Shown here: piece by piece, positions 54,702 to 64,000 of the stretch | Numbering within the stretch: position 1 is the first letter of the stretch | How the letters are laid out: each line of letters opens with the position of its first letter | Assembly: GCA_029168955.1 (NCBI GenBank) | Contig: JAPDOI010000040.1 | Span: 124,001 to 188,000 of the forward strand | Direction of reading: 5' to 3' | Length of the DNA: 64,000 nucleotides | From: Aplectana chamaeleonis | Taxonomy: Eukaryota; Nematoda; Chromadorea; Rhabditida; Cosmocercidae | The notes under the pieces: model-generated | Seen by the model: the letters and a program-made list of their open reading frames with translations, nothing else | The model's database searches: none | What the model was told of the DNA's origin: nothing | Translations under genes and position numbers: made by a program

Positions 54702-55687
54702 TTATCTTCTGCAGTATTTCCCTGCTGACATTTGGAAAAAGGTCTTGACACGACCCTCAGAAATTGCTGCTTTCATGGCCTTGCGGATGGCACTTGTTAG
54801 ATGGCGCTCTTTCTGATGAACATCACCATTCCATGGGTAGTCGATCGCATGGCGAAGTGCAACATCTCTGAACAGGGTCCAGTCTGCTAGGCCTAAATTA
54901 AGATAAGTACGATGACGAAAACCAGAGTAAGGGGCAAGAGAGTCAGATAGATCAATATAGACAAAGACGGGAATGTGATCACTGGAGAGAGTTGTGGATG
55001 TGGACCACGTGCAAGCATTAGAGAGATTGGATGACACAAGAGAGATATCTGGGCTAGAAGGTCGGCCGTTGGCAGGGAGACGAGTGGGCTGGTCATCATT
55101 GAGGATAACCAGATCACACTCCTCAGCCCATTCTTCGACATCTTCCCATCTGGCGTCAGAGTCAAGAGCGGAACAGAACGTGTGAGCACAGAAGTCACCC
55201 GCAAAGACAGCTGAAGGGGAGAGTGAGCAGTCGTACAACTGCTTAAGGAGGGGAATAGGATTATAAAAGGGGGGACAAGATGATATAGGAGGAATATATA
55301 TGTTAAATAGAGATAAAGGGGTTTTGAGGGGGAGGTGGACAGGAATGTACTCGAGAGTACCGTCCTTAGGAGTATTAGGGATAATATGAGAAGGTAAGGC
55401 AGATTGAACGAAAGTAGACACTCCGCCCCCAAGAGCTGTCCTTGGCATGTGATAGGCGGTGTAGCCCGGAATGTTAGGTTGGGGATAAGTGGTAGATGGA
55501 GAGAGCTTGGTTTCTTGAACCATGATAACATCCGGGTGATGAGAACGTGCGAATAGAGAGAGTTCAGATAACTTGTTGCGAAGGCCGTTGAGATTAATGT
55601 GAACAATGGAGAGGGGTCGGTTGGTAATCGAGGAATCAGAGTTGCCTGTAGCAGAGCATGGAACACAGCGAAAGGATGAGTCATGAT
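54702..55687 (-). pseudogene. Copy G endonuclease and linker
   Basis: HDSSFRCVPCSATGNSDSS, VHINLNGLRNKLSELSLF, MVQETKLSPSTTYPQPNI, VFAGDFCAHTFCSALDSD (GDFNAH reads GDFCAH, so the Asn is lost), [26 protein letters not shown] and KERHLTSAIRKAMKAAI. The upstream PHD portion is separated by the hAT element and resumes at 57175. Confidence 0.83.
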
Positions 55688-57174
55688 CAGGGCTGTGCGG
55701 AACTGTTCCGTTTCCGATTCCGTTTCCGTATTTCCGGTACTTTTGAGCTGTTCCGTTCCGTTTCCGGGTTTTTTGGCCCGGAAACGGAAGAAAATTTAGT
55801 ACTACAAGGTGAATGGTCACGCCTCACCAGCGCACAAAGCCGCGGTACCTCTGCGATGATCACACCGTGAGTATAATCCCTGATCGCTTGGATGGATGTC
55901 CCGCTTCCCGCTCCCTCCAACCGTCACACGGTATACGCCCTCCCCCTCCATCAACGCACAGGACGATCCCAACGTGGGCTTGACCTTGGTGGCTACAGAA
56001 GGCACACTTTAGGTACTGTTGCGCGGGTGAGTAAGTGGTGTTATCTTGCATTCGAACCGTGGCCATCAGTCTCATCTCAGTTGAAAAACATCACAGCTTG
56101 CCTTAACGACTCTTTATCGCAATTTTTTCGAAGCGCTTAACTATTGGCTGGCCATTACCCTTTCATGCGTAAATACCACACTTTGTTACAATCGAGCCCT
56201 CCGATTGAGGGACCAGAGAGGTAGAAACTTTTCCTCTCCGTCTCTCTAGCTACTAACGCACTCGCGGGATTCAACTTCAGCGCCATAGGATTTGTACGCC
56301 ATAGCCCCAAACTCTTCGTTTTCAGCAGCACGTGCTGCCAACGCATGCTGGGTTTTGACCACTTCTCAACGGCAGCTTGTGCTGCAGCTAGCAGCACATG
56401 TTGCTGCCGACGAGGGGTTCAGCTCGATATCGGCCGGAGCGCGACCCTTCATTACATGCGTTGCTAGCAGCAGCACGTTATTCAAATGAAGAGAGTTTTC
56501 GAGCCACCGCCTCTTCGTGCCGGAGCTAAAGTTGCGATCCTTGTAATGGCTCGCAGCAAGGACGCCAACCTCTAAAAGTTACGCAACAAAGGCATCCTCC
56601 TCGCCTCGGTCCACTATAAGAAATCTTTACTCGTGATGTGCAGTAAGGACCACCCTTTAAGCTTCCAAAATTGATATCCGGAAAATTGAGTACTGGAGAT
56701 CACCTTCTGGGATCGGCCTCAAACGGACAACTGCTCTCTCAACAATGGTGGGTGCCATATGTATGTACCCGCAGCCGTCGTAGAACAACGATCGCACTGG
56801 AAAAATCAGTCGAAGGTAGAAACTCGACATCAGAGAGATCAGCAGCTTTCTGAAAGAGGTGTTGATCAAGCAGACTTATTTTCAGCTCTCTAGGAGAACA
56901 TGCAGCAGCTTACTTTCATGCTTCAAATCTATTTGTACTCGGCTCGCTTGCAGTTTTAGACCGTAGCCGCACTGGTGCTTGAGGAAATAGATTGAGATCA
57001 CAAGCTAAAGAAGTTCATCTGCATGCCATGAGCAGCGACGAAACCCCTACCATTTAATTATACTACAATTTTTAGTTCACTTCCGTTTCCGGATTTCCGT
57101 TTCCGGCGATTTTCAGCCATTTTTCTTCCGTTTCCGTTTCCGAAAATCCTGGAAATGATTTCCGCACAGCCCTG
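55688..57174. mobile_element. 1.5-kb hAT-like element, 8-bp duplication GTCATGAT
   Basis: Termini CAGGGCTGTGCGGAACTG on the left and, mirrored, CAGGGCTGTGCGGAAATC on the right, followed inward by runs of TTTCCGTTTCCG at both ends. It is flanked by GTCATGAT at 55680-55687 and 57175-57182, and copy E shows the empty site (GAGTCATGATGCC). Interior frames such as 55892-56140 have no known domain. A related end fragment is at 5918-5972. Confidence 0.9.
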
Positions 57175-57487
57175 GTCATGATGTCTCTCAGAACTGAGGC
57201 CCGAACAGGAGAAGTGCACCCACCTTTGGCATCCGAAGCACTGGACACTTGTTTTATGCCAGGTGACATCCTTGCTGCAGGTGGCACATGGATACTTCTG
57301 CGTTGGACATGGATTCCTCTCGACGCCGGCCCTTTGTAATAAAATCCTCAGGAGAGCTGCGGCCGACCAGCACCTCTCCCATGACAAAAACCCTCTTCTC
57401 GGAGGGGTTGACGTCGGTTTGCACGGAGGCGATCTTCTTTCCTCCATACTGCCAAGGCACGAACGTGCGACATCTCGGCAGCTGCAG
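57175..57487 (-). pseudogene. Copy G N-terminus: 2A-like motif and PHD finger
   Basis: ILLQRAGVERNPCPTQKYPC (2A-like NPGP changed to NPCP), CATCSKDVTWHKTSVQCFGC, WVHFSCSGLSSERHHD, then the hAT insertion. Preceding residues VARSCLGSMEERRSPPCKPT belong to the 5' leader frame shared by copies A, C, E and F. Confidence 0.8.
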
Positions 57488-57655
57488 CCATCGACTGCAT
57501 AGCTTACAGTCTCCAGTAGACGTTCGGTACAGAAGCTTTGGAGATTCAAACGGCTCATTCTTGTTCAAACACGAAATCATTAACAAGTTTGGTCAGCTCA
57601 GTGCCTGGACGAGCTCTGCAGCAATCGTAGATATTAATGTTCCGACGAGTCGTAA

Positions 57656-57990
57656 GGTGCAATTCATACTCGTCAGCGTCAGCGCGCTACGCGCTTGCGG
57701 AGACTATGAAAACGCCAGCGGGGACGCCATGGCGGAGCGGAAAAAAAGTGGACCTTAACTTTCCCAAACACGCGATTTCAGTGCACGAGCCCATCACCAT
57801 GGTAGCAAAGAATAATACTGGAATGCAAGATTATGAAACTCAATGAAATCGGTGGGGTATTAACAAACTACTGCGGAGCGGGAGTTAGATGCGTGCCGCG
57901 TGGGCGTGTCGTCACGCCATTCATGCTCCAACGCCCCGCCTGCGCATAACGCGGATGAATGAATATGAGTTGAGGAGTATGAATAGCGCC
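57656..57990. mobile_element. MITE with ATTCATACTC ends
   Basis: Left end GGTGCAATTCATACTCGTC and right end GAGTATGAATAGCGCC (inverted). Flanking TAA and CAA could be a decayed TNA duplication. Terminal wording matches the PIF-like element at 9255. Confidence 0.6.
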
Positions 57991-58571
57991 CAAGCAGCAA
58001 TAATTCTGATTGTGTCGAAGTTGAATCAAGTCGAACTTGTATGATCGAAAAATGTACCAAGCGTGGTATTTTTGTTGAAGAAATCGGCGAAATTTCACTC
58101 ATTTTCGCGTCGCCAAAATTGAAATTCGTCGCGTCGTCAAGTGTGTAGTGTCTCATGATATTGTGTGCCGTATCATGACGGTAGCTTTTCACAGGAAGCA
58201 TGCACTATAGCACGTTTCACAGGAAGCATGCATTATAAGAAGTGGGAAGCGATCAACGATGGCAGCGTCGTGGAAAATAAGCAATGCTCCGTAAAGTGCG
58301 CGTGCGCTTTTTGGGAAGTAGCGTTCTTTTCAGAATGTGCGCAGTCTTTGAAGGTGATTAGGGTAACTTCTGAAGCGTGCTCCGCGTCATTGAGATCGAG
58401 ATAGCGCATCGTTGCGGGGGGGGGGCGAGCGCGCTTTGTTAAAAGTGCATAGCTCTCAACAGGAAAAGTACTGCGCGAATGAGTAGCGAAAGTGAGAAGC
58501 GCTTTGTTTGGAGCTTGCTCAGACCTGGAAAGTGAGTAGCGCTTCTCAGGGAAATCGGGGGACACTCCGCG

Positions 58572-58949
58572 CAGGGTCAAGTGGGGTTGCGAAATTTCGC
58601 AACGGGGGGTCGCAAAAATTTGGGTCCGAAAATGAATGTTATGGGGATCGCAAAAATTTCGGTCCGAAAATGAGAATTTCGTGGATATCCCATGAATTCT
58701 CGATTACTTTTGGTCCCCAAGGGAAGGATCGTAGCATTCGGCTATAGGCGCTTGTGCTCAACTACTGAGCTAATTTTCGGCGTCTGACACTTTTAGTAAT
58801 CAACTATGAACTGGCCGGACTCGGGAAGGAGGGATCGCAAAAATCGCGTCTCGGGGAGGGGGGATCGCAAAAATTTTGGATTTTGAAAAAAAAATGGAAC
58901 GGGGGCCGCTCCGATTTCGAAAAATTACGCAACGCTCCGTTTGACCCTG
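58572..58949. mobile_element. hAT-like MITE, 8-bp duplication ACTCCGCG
   Basis: A 378-bp element with termini CAGGGTCAAGTGGGGTTGCG and CGCAACGCTCCGTTTGACCCTG (split here as CGCAACGCTCCG then TTTGACCCTG). It is flanked by ACTCCGCG at 58564-58571 and 58950-58957. The interior repeats GGGTCGCAAAAATTTGGGTC-like wording. Non-coding. Confidence 0.87.
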
Positions 58950-59080
58950 ACTCCGCGTAAGACTCCCGAAAGGAGAAAAAAACACAGATCTACGCGGAGT
59001 CATACGATAAAGGGCAGCGGGAGTACAGCATCGCGACGCTCGTGATGAAGTCACAATCACGGCTGGGACACTACCTACAG

Positions 59081-59223
59081 GCTATAAGACGGCGAAATTC
59101 ACTTGGTTCCTAAACGTGCTGGTGCGGAGCGGATTTTGGAGATAGTAAGAGAACGTAGGGCAGCCGGAGGCCCAGGCATCACGCGCGCCTCGAATGATGT
59201 GAACTACGATATTTTATAGAGGG
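59081..59223. repeat. 143-bp TATAAAACG-ended repeat, inverted copy
   Basis: Reverse-complement relative of 14385-14527. It starts GCTATAAGACGGCGAAATTC and ends GATATTTTATAGAGGG. One end has decayed from TATAAAACG to TATAAGACG. Confidence 0.7.
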
Positions 59224-59675
59224 TAAATGCCTAGCGGGAGACCCCAACGAGCAGCTCAACGATGACGTCATTGACTTCACACGTTATTCATTTTAATACT
59301 CAACACAAACAAGTCGCCCCGGGTTGTCGCGGTCTCACGGCGGAGGACCCCGCCTGGGTCCACGACAAGGACGTAATCTTCGCCGCGGTCTGTGGTGAGG
59401 AACCACCCTCCCCATGGATCGCGGCGAAAACCGCCCCCCCCCCAGCCGAGAGGATACCCTTATCCCCCAGCGGTGTAGGGCTCGAGTGAGATGAGGCGCC
59501 TTTTATACCGGCTTTGCCAGCGATAATCTTGTCACAACGTGATCACGTGTTGATAACCACCAGCTCTGAAGCTACGCTGTGATGCTTATCACAGTGTTAA
59601 AACTTGTCATCGTGTTCAAACACGAATGAGCCGTTAGAATCCCCAAAGCTGTACACCGTTCCTCGTCTCCAGTAG

Positions 59676-59863
59676 GGCAGTGGTGGTGGAGTGAAGCTTC
59701 CTAAACCCATGTTGATATTGTTGTCCCTCATCCTGCTCTGCCAGGTCTCTTACGATTAGCTTTTCGGCTATCTTCGTGGTAGGTGATAGCAGCCTAATAG
59801 GGCGTTAGCCCATTGCCGTGCTTTGCGATTTGCCTTGTTTAGGCAGGGGTATTACATTGGCCG
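59676..59863 (-). pseudogene. Copy H RT fingers (5'-truncated start)
   Basis: Minus strand: ANVIPLPKQGKSQSTAMG, RPIRLLSPTTKIAEKLIVRD, LAEQDEGQQYQHGFRKLHST, TTALLE, then the MULE-like element. It contains a TAG-type interruption (MG*RPI). Confidence 0.8.
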
Positions 59864-59872
59864 TTACGAGAC

Positions 59873-60656
59873 AAAAAAACGTCTACCTACGGTTCGCAAC
59901 AAGAACGCCATCTTTACCACGCTTCAGATAGAGAGAGAGGAGAGGTAGGAAAGGGAGAGAGAGATAATCCCTTCTGCGAACTATAGTGAGGATCGTCTTG
60001 AGAGTGATGGAGGGTCATCTCCCTATGGCGACATTTCGGGGCCAATGGTTTAAGGTGCTTCAAAGGCAGTGTCCGCGCAGAAAACCACATTTGGTTTTTT
60101 CTTCTCAGTCCAATGTTTGAACCAAGTGGAGATAGTTGGCAAAGCTTGAGACCGCAGTGCTGCGTATTTCTAGTACTATAGCCTCTTGAAAACGGCTCCG
60201 TGGTCTGGAAATTCTTTTTCCGTTCGATCATCTAGCTCGAGGAGCAGAAGCGCCACTACAGGCTCCGACAGGCTGGGGAAATCCAGAATTCGATATTTTT
60301 TGTTTCGAGTGCAAAATAGTAAAAAAAATCTAATAGTTTTTTTACGCGTGCGCTGCCTTTAAACATCCGGTTGGTCTCGTGTCTTGTACGCTATGAAGTG
60401 TTTAGGCGAGCTTATAGCTGTCCAGATCTTCTTAATTGTCTTACTCTGTGATAGCGTGAAGTACGTTCACGATCAGCAGTGCCGGATGGTATGCGTTCGG
60501 CCAATATTTACCGTGTGCTGTTCATTTTGCTCCATTTTCCTCTTTGTTCGCAGAAAAAAAACTGGATCCTTTCGAGAAACATACCAAAAAAAATCCGGCT
60601 TTAGTGGGTCAGAGTCGCTTGTGGTGGCTAATCCGTTGTTCCTAGACGAACATGAT
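59873..60656. other. Last part of the long intron, no gene seen
   Basis: Frames at 59914-60231 and 60384-60600 show no domain. The second ends in intron sequence just before wdr-48 exon e. No repeat family was recognised. Confidence 0.5.
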
Positions 60657-60665
60657 TCTATACAG

Positions 60666-60767
60666 GTGCTGCGAATATGGGATCCGAGAACATGTCAGAA
60701 AATTATGAAGCTCCGCGGTCATACGGAGAATATTCGCGCGATTGTGATCAGCCCCGATGGTACAAAG
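60666..60767 (+). CDS. wdr-48: wdr-48 exon e
   Basis: Acceptor TCTATACAG, donor GTGATT at 60768, phase 0 on both sides. It reads [34 protein letters not shown]. This is nearly the vertebrate WDR48 sequence VLRVWDPRTC.KLMKLKGHT and follows directly from STEK of exon d, proving that exons 17.8 kb apart belong to one gene. Confidence 0.94.
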
Positions 60768-61002
60768 GTGATTTTTTTCAACCAAATCGTATTCAAATCC
60801 TTTCGCATTCATTTCGAACCGGGTGGACTAAGGAGCGGAGCTCTCGGGCGAGGCAAATGTGAATGACAGGGGGTTCCGAGTTGGTCCACCGTTCGCTTCG
60901 TATTCTGTCCCGTTCGAAATCAGCACGATATGATTTATACGCTTATTATTAATTTTATTAGTTTTGCCCTACGAATTCTGCTTTTTACGTTTTACTGTTC
61001 AG

Positions 61003-61107
61003 TGTTTATCTGCGAGCGCCGACGCTACTGTTCGATTGTGGGATTTGGGACAGCAGAGGTGTATTGCAACCTGTATAGCTCATCAAGAAGGCGTCTGGAC
61101 TTTGCAG
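61003..61107 (+). CDS. wdr-48: wdr-48 exon f
   Basis: Acceptor TTACTGTTCAG at 60992-61002, donor GTTCTC at 61108, phase 0. It reads [35 protein letters not shown], matching the WDR48 blade [20 protein letters not shown]. The following exon (the SGGRDRKIY..DLR region) was not found in the remaining 2.9 kb, so the gene continues beyond the window or across another long intron. Confidence 0.93.
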
Positions 61108-62740
61108 GTTCTCTCACGAAATTTTACTCTGGCCTCCAGTTTCTTGGAGTTCCGCTTCCCGGAGAATTATGGAAATCCGAGAGTTGAGGATTTCTGGTCG
61201 TTTTCCAACTTTCTCGTAGCTGTGTTCCACCTGACCATTCTCGTCCGCGTTTGCCTCGGAGAAAACACGAGGTGTCTCAGGTTGCATGGAGACTGTTCCG
61301 AAGAAAACTGAATGCTTAGTAAACTGCTGACGTTTCGAGGTGAACTGCGGGCGTTTCTTGGTAATAAATTCAGTTCTCAAGCGACAACGGTCTTGCGCAG
61401 TGCTCGGCACGAAGTGTGGACAAGGCCAATTTTTTATTTATATACGCCCCCAGGAAGCCATATTTGGTCAAATTTTTGGCGGTTTTCTCAGACAACTAGG
61501 GGAGTTTTGTTGCATCCCGAAACTCCATCTGATGCTGGCAAACCTCCCTTGTGAGTTTGATCAAACACACCTTGCGATTAATCATGTTATGGTACATATA
61601 CACGAGAGTTAAGCACACAAATAGAAAAGAAAGCATACATTTGAAAGAACCCTAAGTTATACTAGTTTTTTTTAATGTTTTTTTTTGTTGTAAAATTCAA
61701 AAAAGTGGAACATTTTATTTTAAAGGGTGTGAAATTCAAGGGAGAGAAAGCATTAAAAAGACATTTACAATGAATTAGATCACGAACGAGGGTTTTCTTG
61801 ACGCGGCACTTGAAGCTGCCGGCGTTCGTGAATAACTTAGTTATAGTCAGGGTTGCAATTATAGTATGGGTTTGCATGGGTTTAATATAAGACACATAAG
61901 TTTAGGGAGTGTACCTAATTTGATTCCTAATAAATTGTAATGATTTCTGATTGGAGGTTATGGTATAAGGCGGAAGCCAAGAGTGGAGGCAATGAAGTTA
62001 TTGCCAAAGGAGAAGACTGCGAGATGTAGTAAAGAAATAAACATCTTCTCAAACATATAATTGTTCGTAAACTTATTTGCAAGTTAAAGAAGAACAGGTC
62101 ACTTTGAGTTAACGGTAAAAAAACGCACTAATGAATGATAAGATGCAAAAAAGATGCTTGAATTTTAGGCGGACTAGACATGGCACAAACGTTTGCTACA
62201 TAGAAATAGCGTCATCGATTAAGGTTGCGAATTTCACCTTCCGAAACCCATCCAGACACGAGATACACGACATGGGTTTGATCCCGCCAGTTGCTTAATT
62301 TTGCAAAGTTCTGAATCTCACAAAACTACGACGGTTCGAAGGAGCATCGAGAGGTGTGGGTAATGACTCATGCAGGTCTCATGGCATGAGCATTTACCCT
62401 TTTTCATGTACACGTACACATATGGTTTCTACCCTATTTCTGGGAAGCCGCGATACAGTTTTCATCTCACTATCTTGAGAGCGGAGAGGTTGTTTGCACA
62501 TTTCTACCATTGTGTTTTCTCACAATCAACCGCTCGACTTTCGTGATAAACCTACACAGCGATGCAAAACCATATGGCATATCCAGATTTTCGCGGTTCT
62601 GAATTTGGCGTAGGCCGAGCAGAAAAACTGCAAATGCCAATCGACCCTGCACCTCCGAAAACCCCCGGGTGCAAATTTTCATAACAATACCTGAAATTTC
62701 ACAAGGCTGGCATATGGAAAAGGAAGTAGATGGTCGACAG
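61108..62740. other. No gene seen
   Basis: Intronic or intergenic sequence after wdr-48 exon f. Frames at 61312-61612 and 62470-62844 are not convincing. AT-rich stretches occur at 61660-61730 and 62030-62120. Confidence 0.5.
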
Positions 62741-63837
62741 CTAAACCATCCTCGCTTCGCTGATGACATTAATCTCATTACACCATCCATCAGGCTAGCC
62801 GAACGAATGCTGACCGACTTCGACAACGCTTGTGGAAAAGTCACTCTCTAGCTGAATTTGACGAAAACTAATGGATACACAACCATGGGCATTTACACGT
62901 ACATAAGTATATATATAAACAGTATTATATGAAAAATGAAATAGTTTTGCTCGATATACCGTAACATACAGTTCAGTTCCGCAATCGCGTTCAGTCCTCA
63001 TTATCACATTAGTAGAATCGAAGCGGTTCTTCCTAAAAAATTCAACCAGAATCATTCTCAAAACAATCGCTTCGCTTCTACGATTGTGATAATGAGACGT
63101 TGCGGACTGAGCGCGATTGCGGAACTAGATCATAAGTATCGCATCAAACATTTTCTCATTCTTTGATACGTCGGTATATCGAGTAGGCTATTGAGCCGTA
63201 TCAAGCCGATTACTCGAGGCACGGTACGCGCGTTCAGGTTGGTACGGCACGTCTTTGAACATCGCTGCGAGAGCAGCGATGTATGATGTTTGTAACGGAC
63301 CGCCTCTCGATTTCGCATGAAAGGCGGATTTGTTTTGTATTATTGTTGCTTCTACTGGTTCAATAAACCTATAAGCCGCGATCGACTCTTATACCACAGA
63401 GCCACCATAAAAACGATGCTCATGGAAAACGGATGTTTTGATGCCCCATTCGCGCTCAACGGAACGACCATCTATGAATGTTCAAGCTACGTGTATTTAG
63501 GTCGCGAGGTCAACAAAACGAGCAGCTTAGGAAGCTCTTTAAGCCGTCGACGAAGTCGTCACGAAGACGAAGAACATCCGAATCCGTGCCTACCTGATCG
63601 ACTCCACACTTCGTGCAGTTTCGGAAACCCTTGGCATCACGCAAGCAGGATGAAAGCGCGGTCCGCGTCACTCAGCGGGCAATCGAGAGGGCGATGCTCG
63701 GAGTGTCACGTTCCACGCAAGTGAGAGAAGGAGTTAGGAGTTCCGAGCTACGCCGACGGTCGAAAATCAGGGATGCTGTCGAATATGCTGTCTTCGAAAA
63801 TCGGGTGGACCTGACACGTAATGCGTTTCGAGGATAA
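62741..63837 (+). pseudogene. RTE-type LINE relic, interrupted
   Basis: The first part (62669-62868) reads MEKEVDGRQLNHPRFADDIN, LITPSIRLAERMLTDFDNAC, GKVTL*LNLTKT, including a motif C version FADD. The second part, from 63409, reads KTMLMENGCFDAPFALNGTT, IYECSSYVYLGREVNK. Then in other frames come ESAVRVTQRAIERAMLGVSR, STQVREGVRSSELRRRSKIR and DAVEYAVFENRVDL. The order and wording are those of strongylid RTE elements. Stops and frameshifts are numerous and no 3' end was seen before the window edge. Confidence 0.8.
62869..63408. mobile_element. ~540-bp insertion in the RTE relic with an internal inverted repeat
   Basis: It separates LNLTKT from its continuation KTMLMENG. It contains arms 62975-63026 (AGTTCCGCAATCGCGTTCAG, TCCTCATTATCACATTAG) and 63071-63126, the mirror (TGTGATAATGAGACG, GGACTGAGCGCGATTGCGG). 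No sharp termini or duplication, so it may be more than one insertion. Confidence 0.6.
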
Positions 63838-64000
63838 CCGTTGAACAAGAGCCGTAACAGATTGGGTACCGCGGGACCTCGAGCGCACTACTGGCCGTCC
63901 TCCAACACGATAGTCGGGCTTATTCATCAAGAGCTCTGATGGAAGGAGCGAGTCTCCGTGTTGCTAGAGCGAGTAGGATTTCCTGGCCAACTATGGCGCG

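Larger units (their letters stand above)
48601..57487 (-). mobile_element. LINE family 1, copy G, full-length, inserted in copy H
   Basis: The 3' end (TTCTTCTTCTTCTGCAGCC on +) is at 48601 and the 5' start at about 57487 (CTCGGCAGCTGCAG on +). It is flanked by CCATCGAC at 48593-48600 and 57488-57495. That duplication splits copy H between the codons for AVDG and FNARKP. G is itself cut by copy F (48960-52889) and a hAT element (55688-57174). Its wording is close to copy E. Confidence 0.9.
57520..59664. mobile_element. 2.1-kb MULE-like element in copy H, 11-bp duplication
   Basis: Inverted ends: ACGTTCGGTACAGAAGCTTT, then GATTCAAACGGCTCATTC and TTGTTCAAACACGAA on the left, mirrored at 59610-59664. 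It is flanked by GTCTCCAGTAG at 57509-57519 and 59665-59675 within copy H's LLEI-VSY codons. Inside are at least three further small repeats (57656-57990, 58572-58949, 59081-59223). No transposase frame was recognised. The frame 59262-59489 has no known domain. Confidence 0.82.
47393..59863 (-). mobile_element. LINE family 1, copy H, 5'-truncated, outermost layer of the intron nest
   Basis: The 3' (GAA)n end is at 47393 (TTCTTCTTCTTCTTTGCAGCC on +). The truncated 5' end in the RT is at 59863. It is flanked by TTACGAGAC at 47384-47392 and 59864-59872. Its own sequence lies at 47393-48600, 57488-57519 and 59665-59863. The gaps are copy G (duplication CCATCGAC) and a MULE-like element (duplication GTCTCCAGTAG). 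Reassembled order is RT fingers, then motif A, then knuckle. Confidence 0.88.
42843..60665 (+). other. 17.8-kb intron of wdr-48 filled with transposons
   Basis: It is bounded by the donor GTTGGC at 42843 and the acceptor TCTATACAG at 60657-60665. Flanking exons join in phase 0 between STEK and VLRIWDPR, contiguous residues in WDR48. About 70% is the LINE nest 47393-59863. The first 4.5 kb holds polypurine and polypyrimidine tracts and a MITE. No extra coding exon was recognised in it. It must be spliced as one very long intron if the gene is functional. Confidence 0.88.

Noticed and set aside
59262..59489. 75-aa frame near TTTTATACC as a small gene with a TATA box
   Set aside because: It lies inside the MULE-like element, has no known domain, and the TATA-like word is downstream of the frame.

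Overview
The window looks like nematode nuclear DNA, probably from a clade V (strongylid or hookworm-like) worm. Two things suggest this. One host gene has short exons that read cleanly as the WD40 protein WDR48/UAF1 (wdr-48). Near the right edge is a decayed RTE-type LINE whose wording matches the RTE family I know from hookworms. The assignment comes from recalled families and no search was run. Almost everything else is transposon sequence, so long reading frames here are mostly transposon proteins.

Layout. 1-5375: an old LINE-1-family copy (D) split by a full-length copy (A), itself split by a third (B). 6098-14105: a second LINE family (F2) split by a head-to-head inverted duplication (6658-11021) of a Penelope-like element, with GIY-YIG domains and a hammerhead-like motif in each arm. 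14191-15140: three small inverted-repeat elements and an AT-rich minisatellite. 15148-21430: a Helitron-like element filled with a ~60-bp hairpin-rich satellite, interrupted by LINE copy C. 21431-24030: hAT-type remnants. 24031-27472: LINE copy E. 27510-31057: nested MULE-like, hAT-like and PIF-like non-autonomous elements. 32001-35592: a 3.6-kb hAT-like element. 36080-39960: a mariner relic and several foldbacks. 39985-41125: a second satellite-bearing Helitron-like element in the opposite orientation.

41296-61107 holds six consecutive wdr-48 exons on the + strand. Four are clustered at 41.3-42.8 kb. Two follow a 17,823-bp intron. That intron contains a LINE nest: copy H (47393-59863) holds copy G (48601-57487), which holds copy F (48960-52889), which holds a TTAA-flanked MITE. 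G also holds a hAT element and H also holds a MULE-like element. Each level is supported by a target-site duplication read directly from the flanks. The start and end of wdr-48 are not in the window. 62741-63837 is an interrupted RTE relic.

The transposon proteins form two recurring systems. Family-1 LINEs carry a 2A-like NPGP motif, a PHD-type zinc finger, an APE endonuclease, a reverse transcriptase (YADD) and a C-terminal zinc knuckle, and end in a (GAA)n tail. The Penelope element joins a reverse transcriptase end to a zinc-containing GIY-YIG nuclease. Most copies are broken. The best-preserved frames are the 603-aa reverse transcriptase of copy F and the 333-aa Penelope frame.
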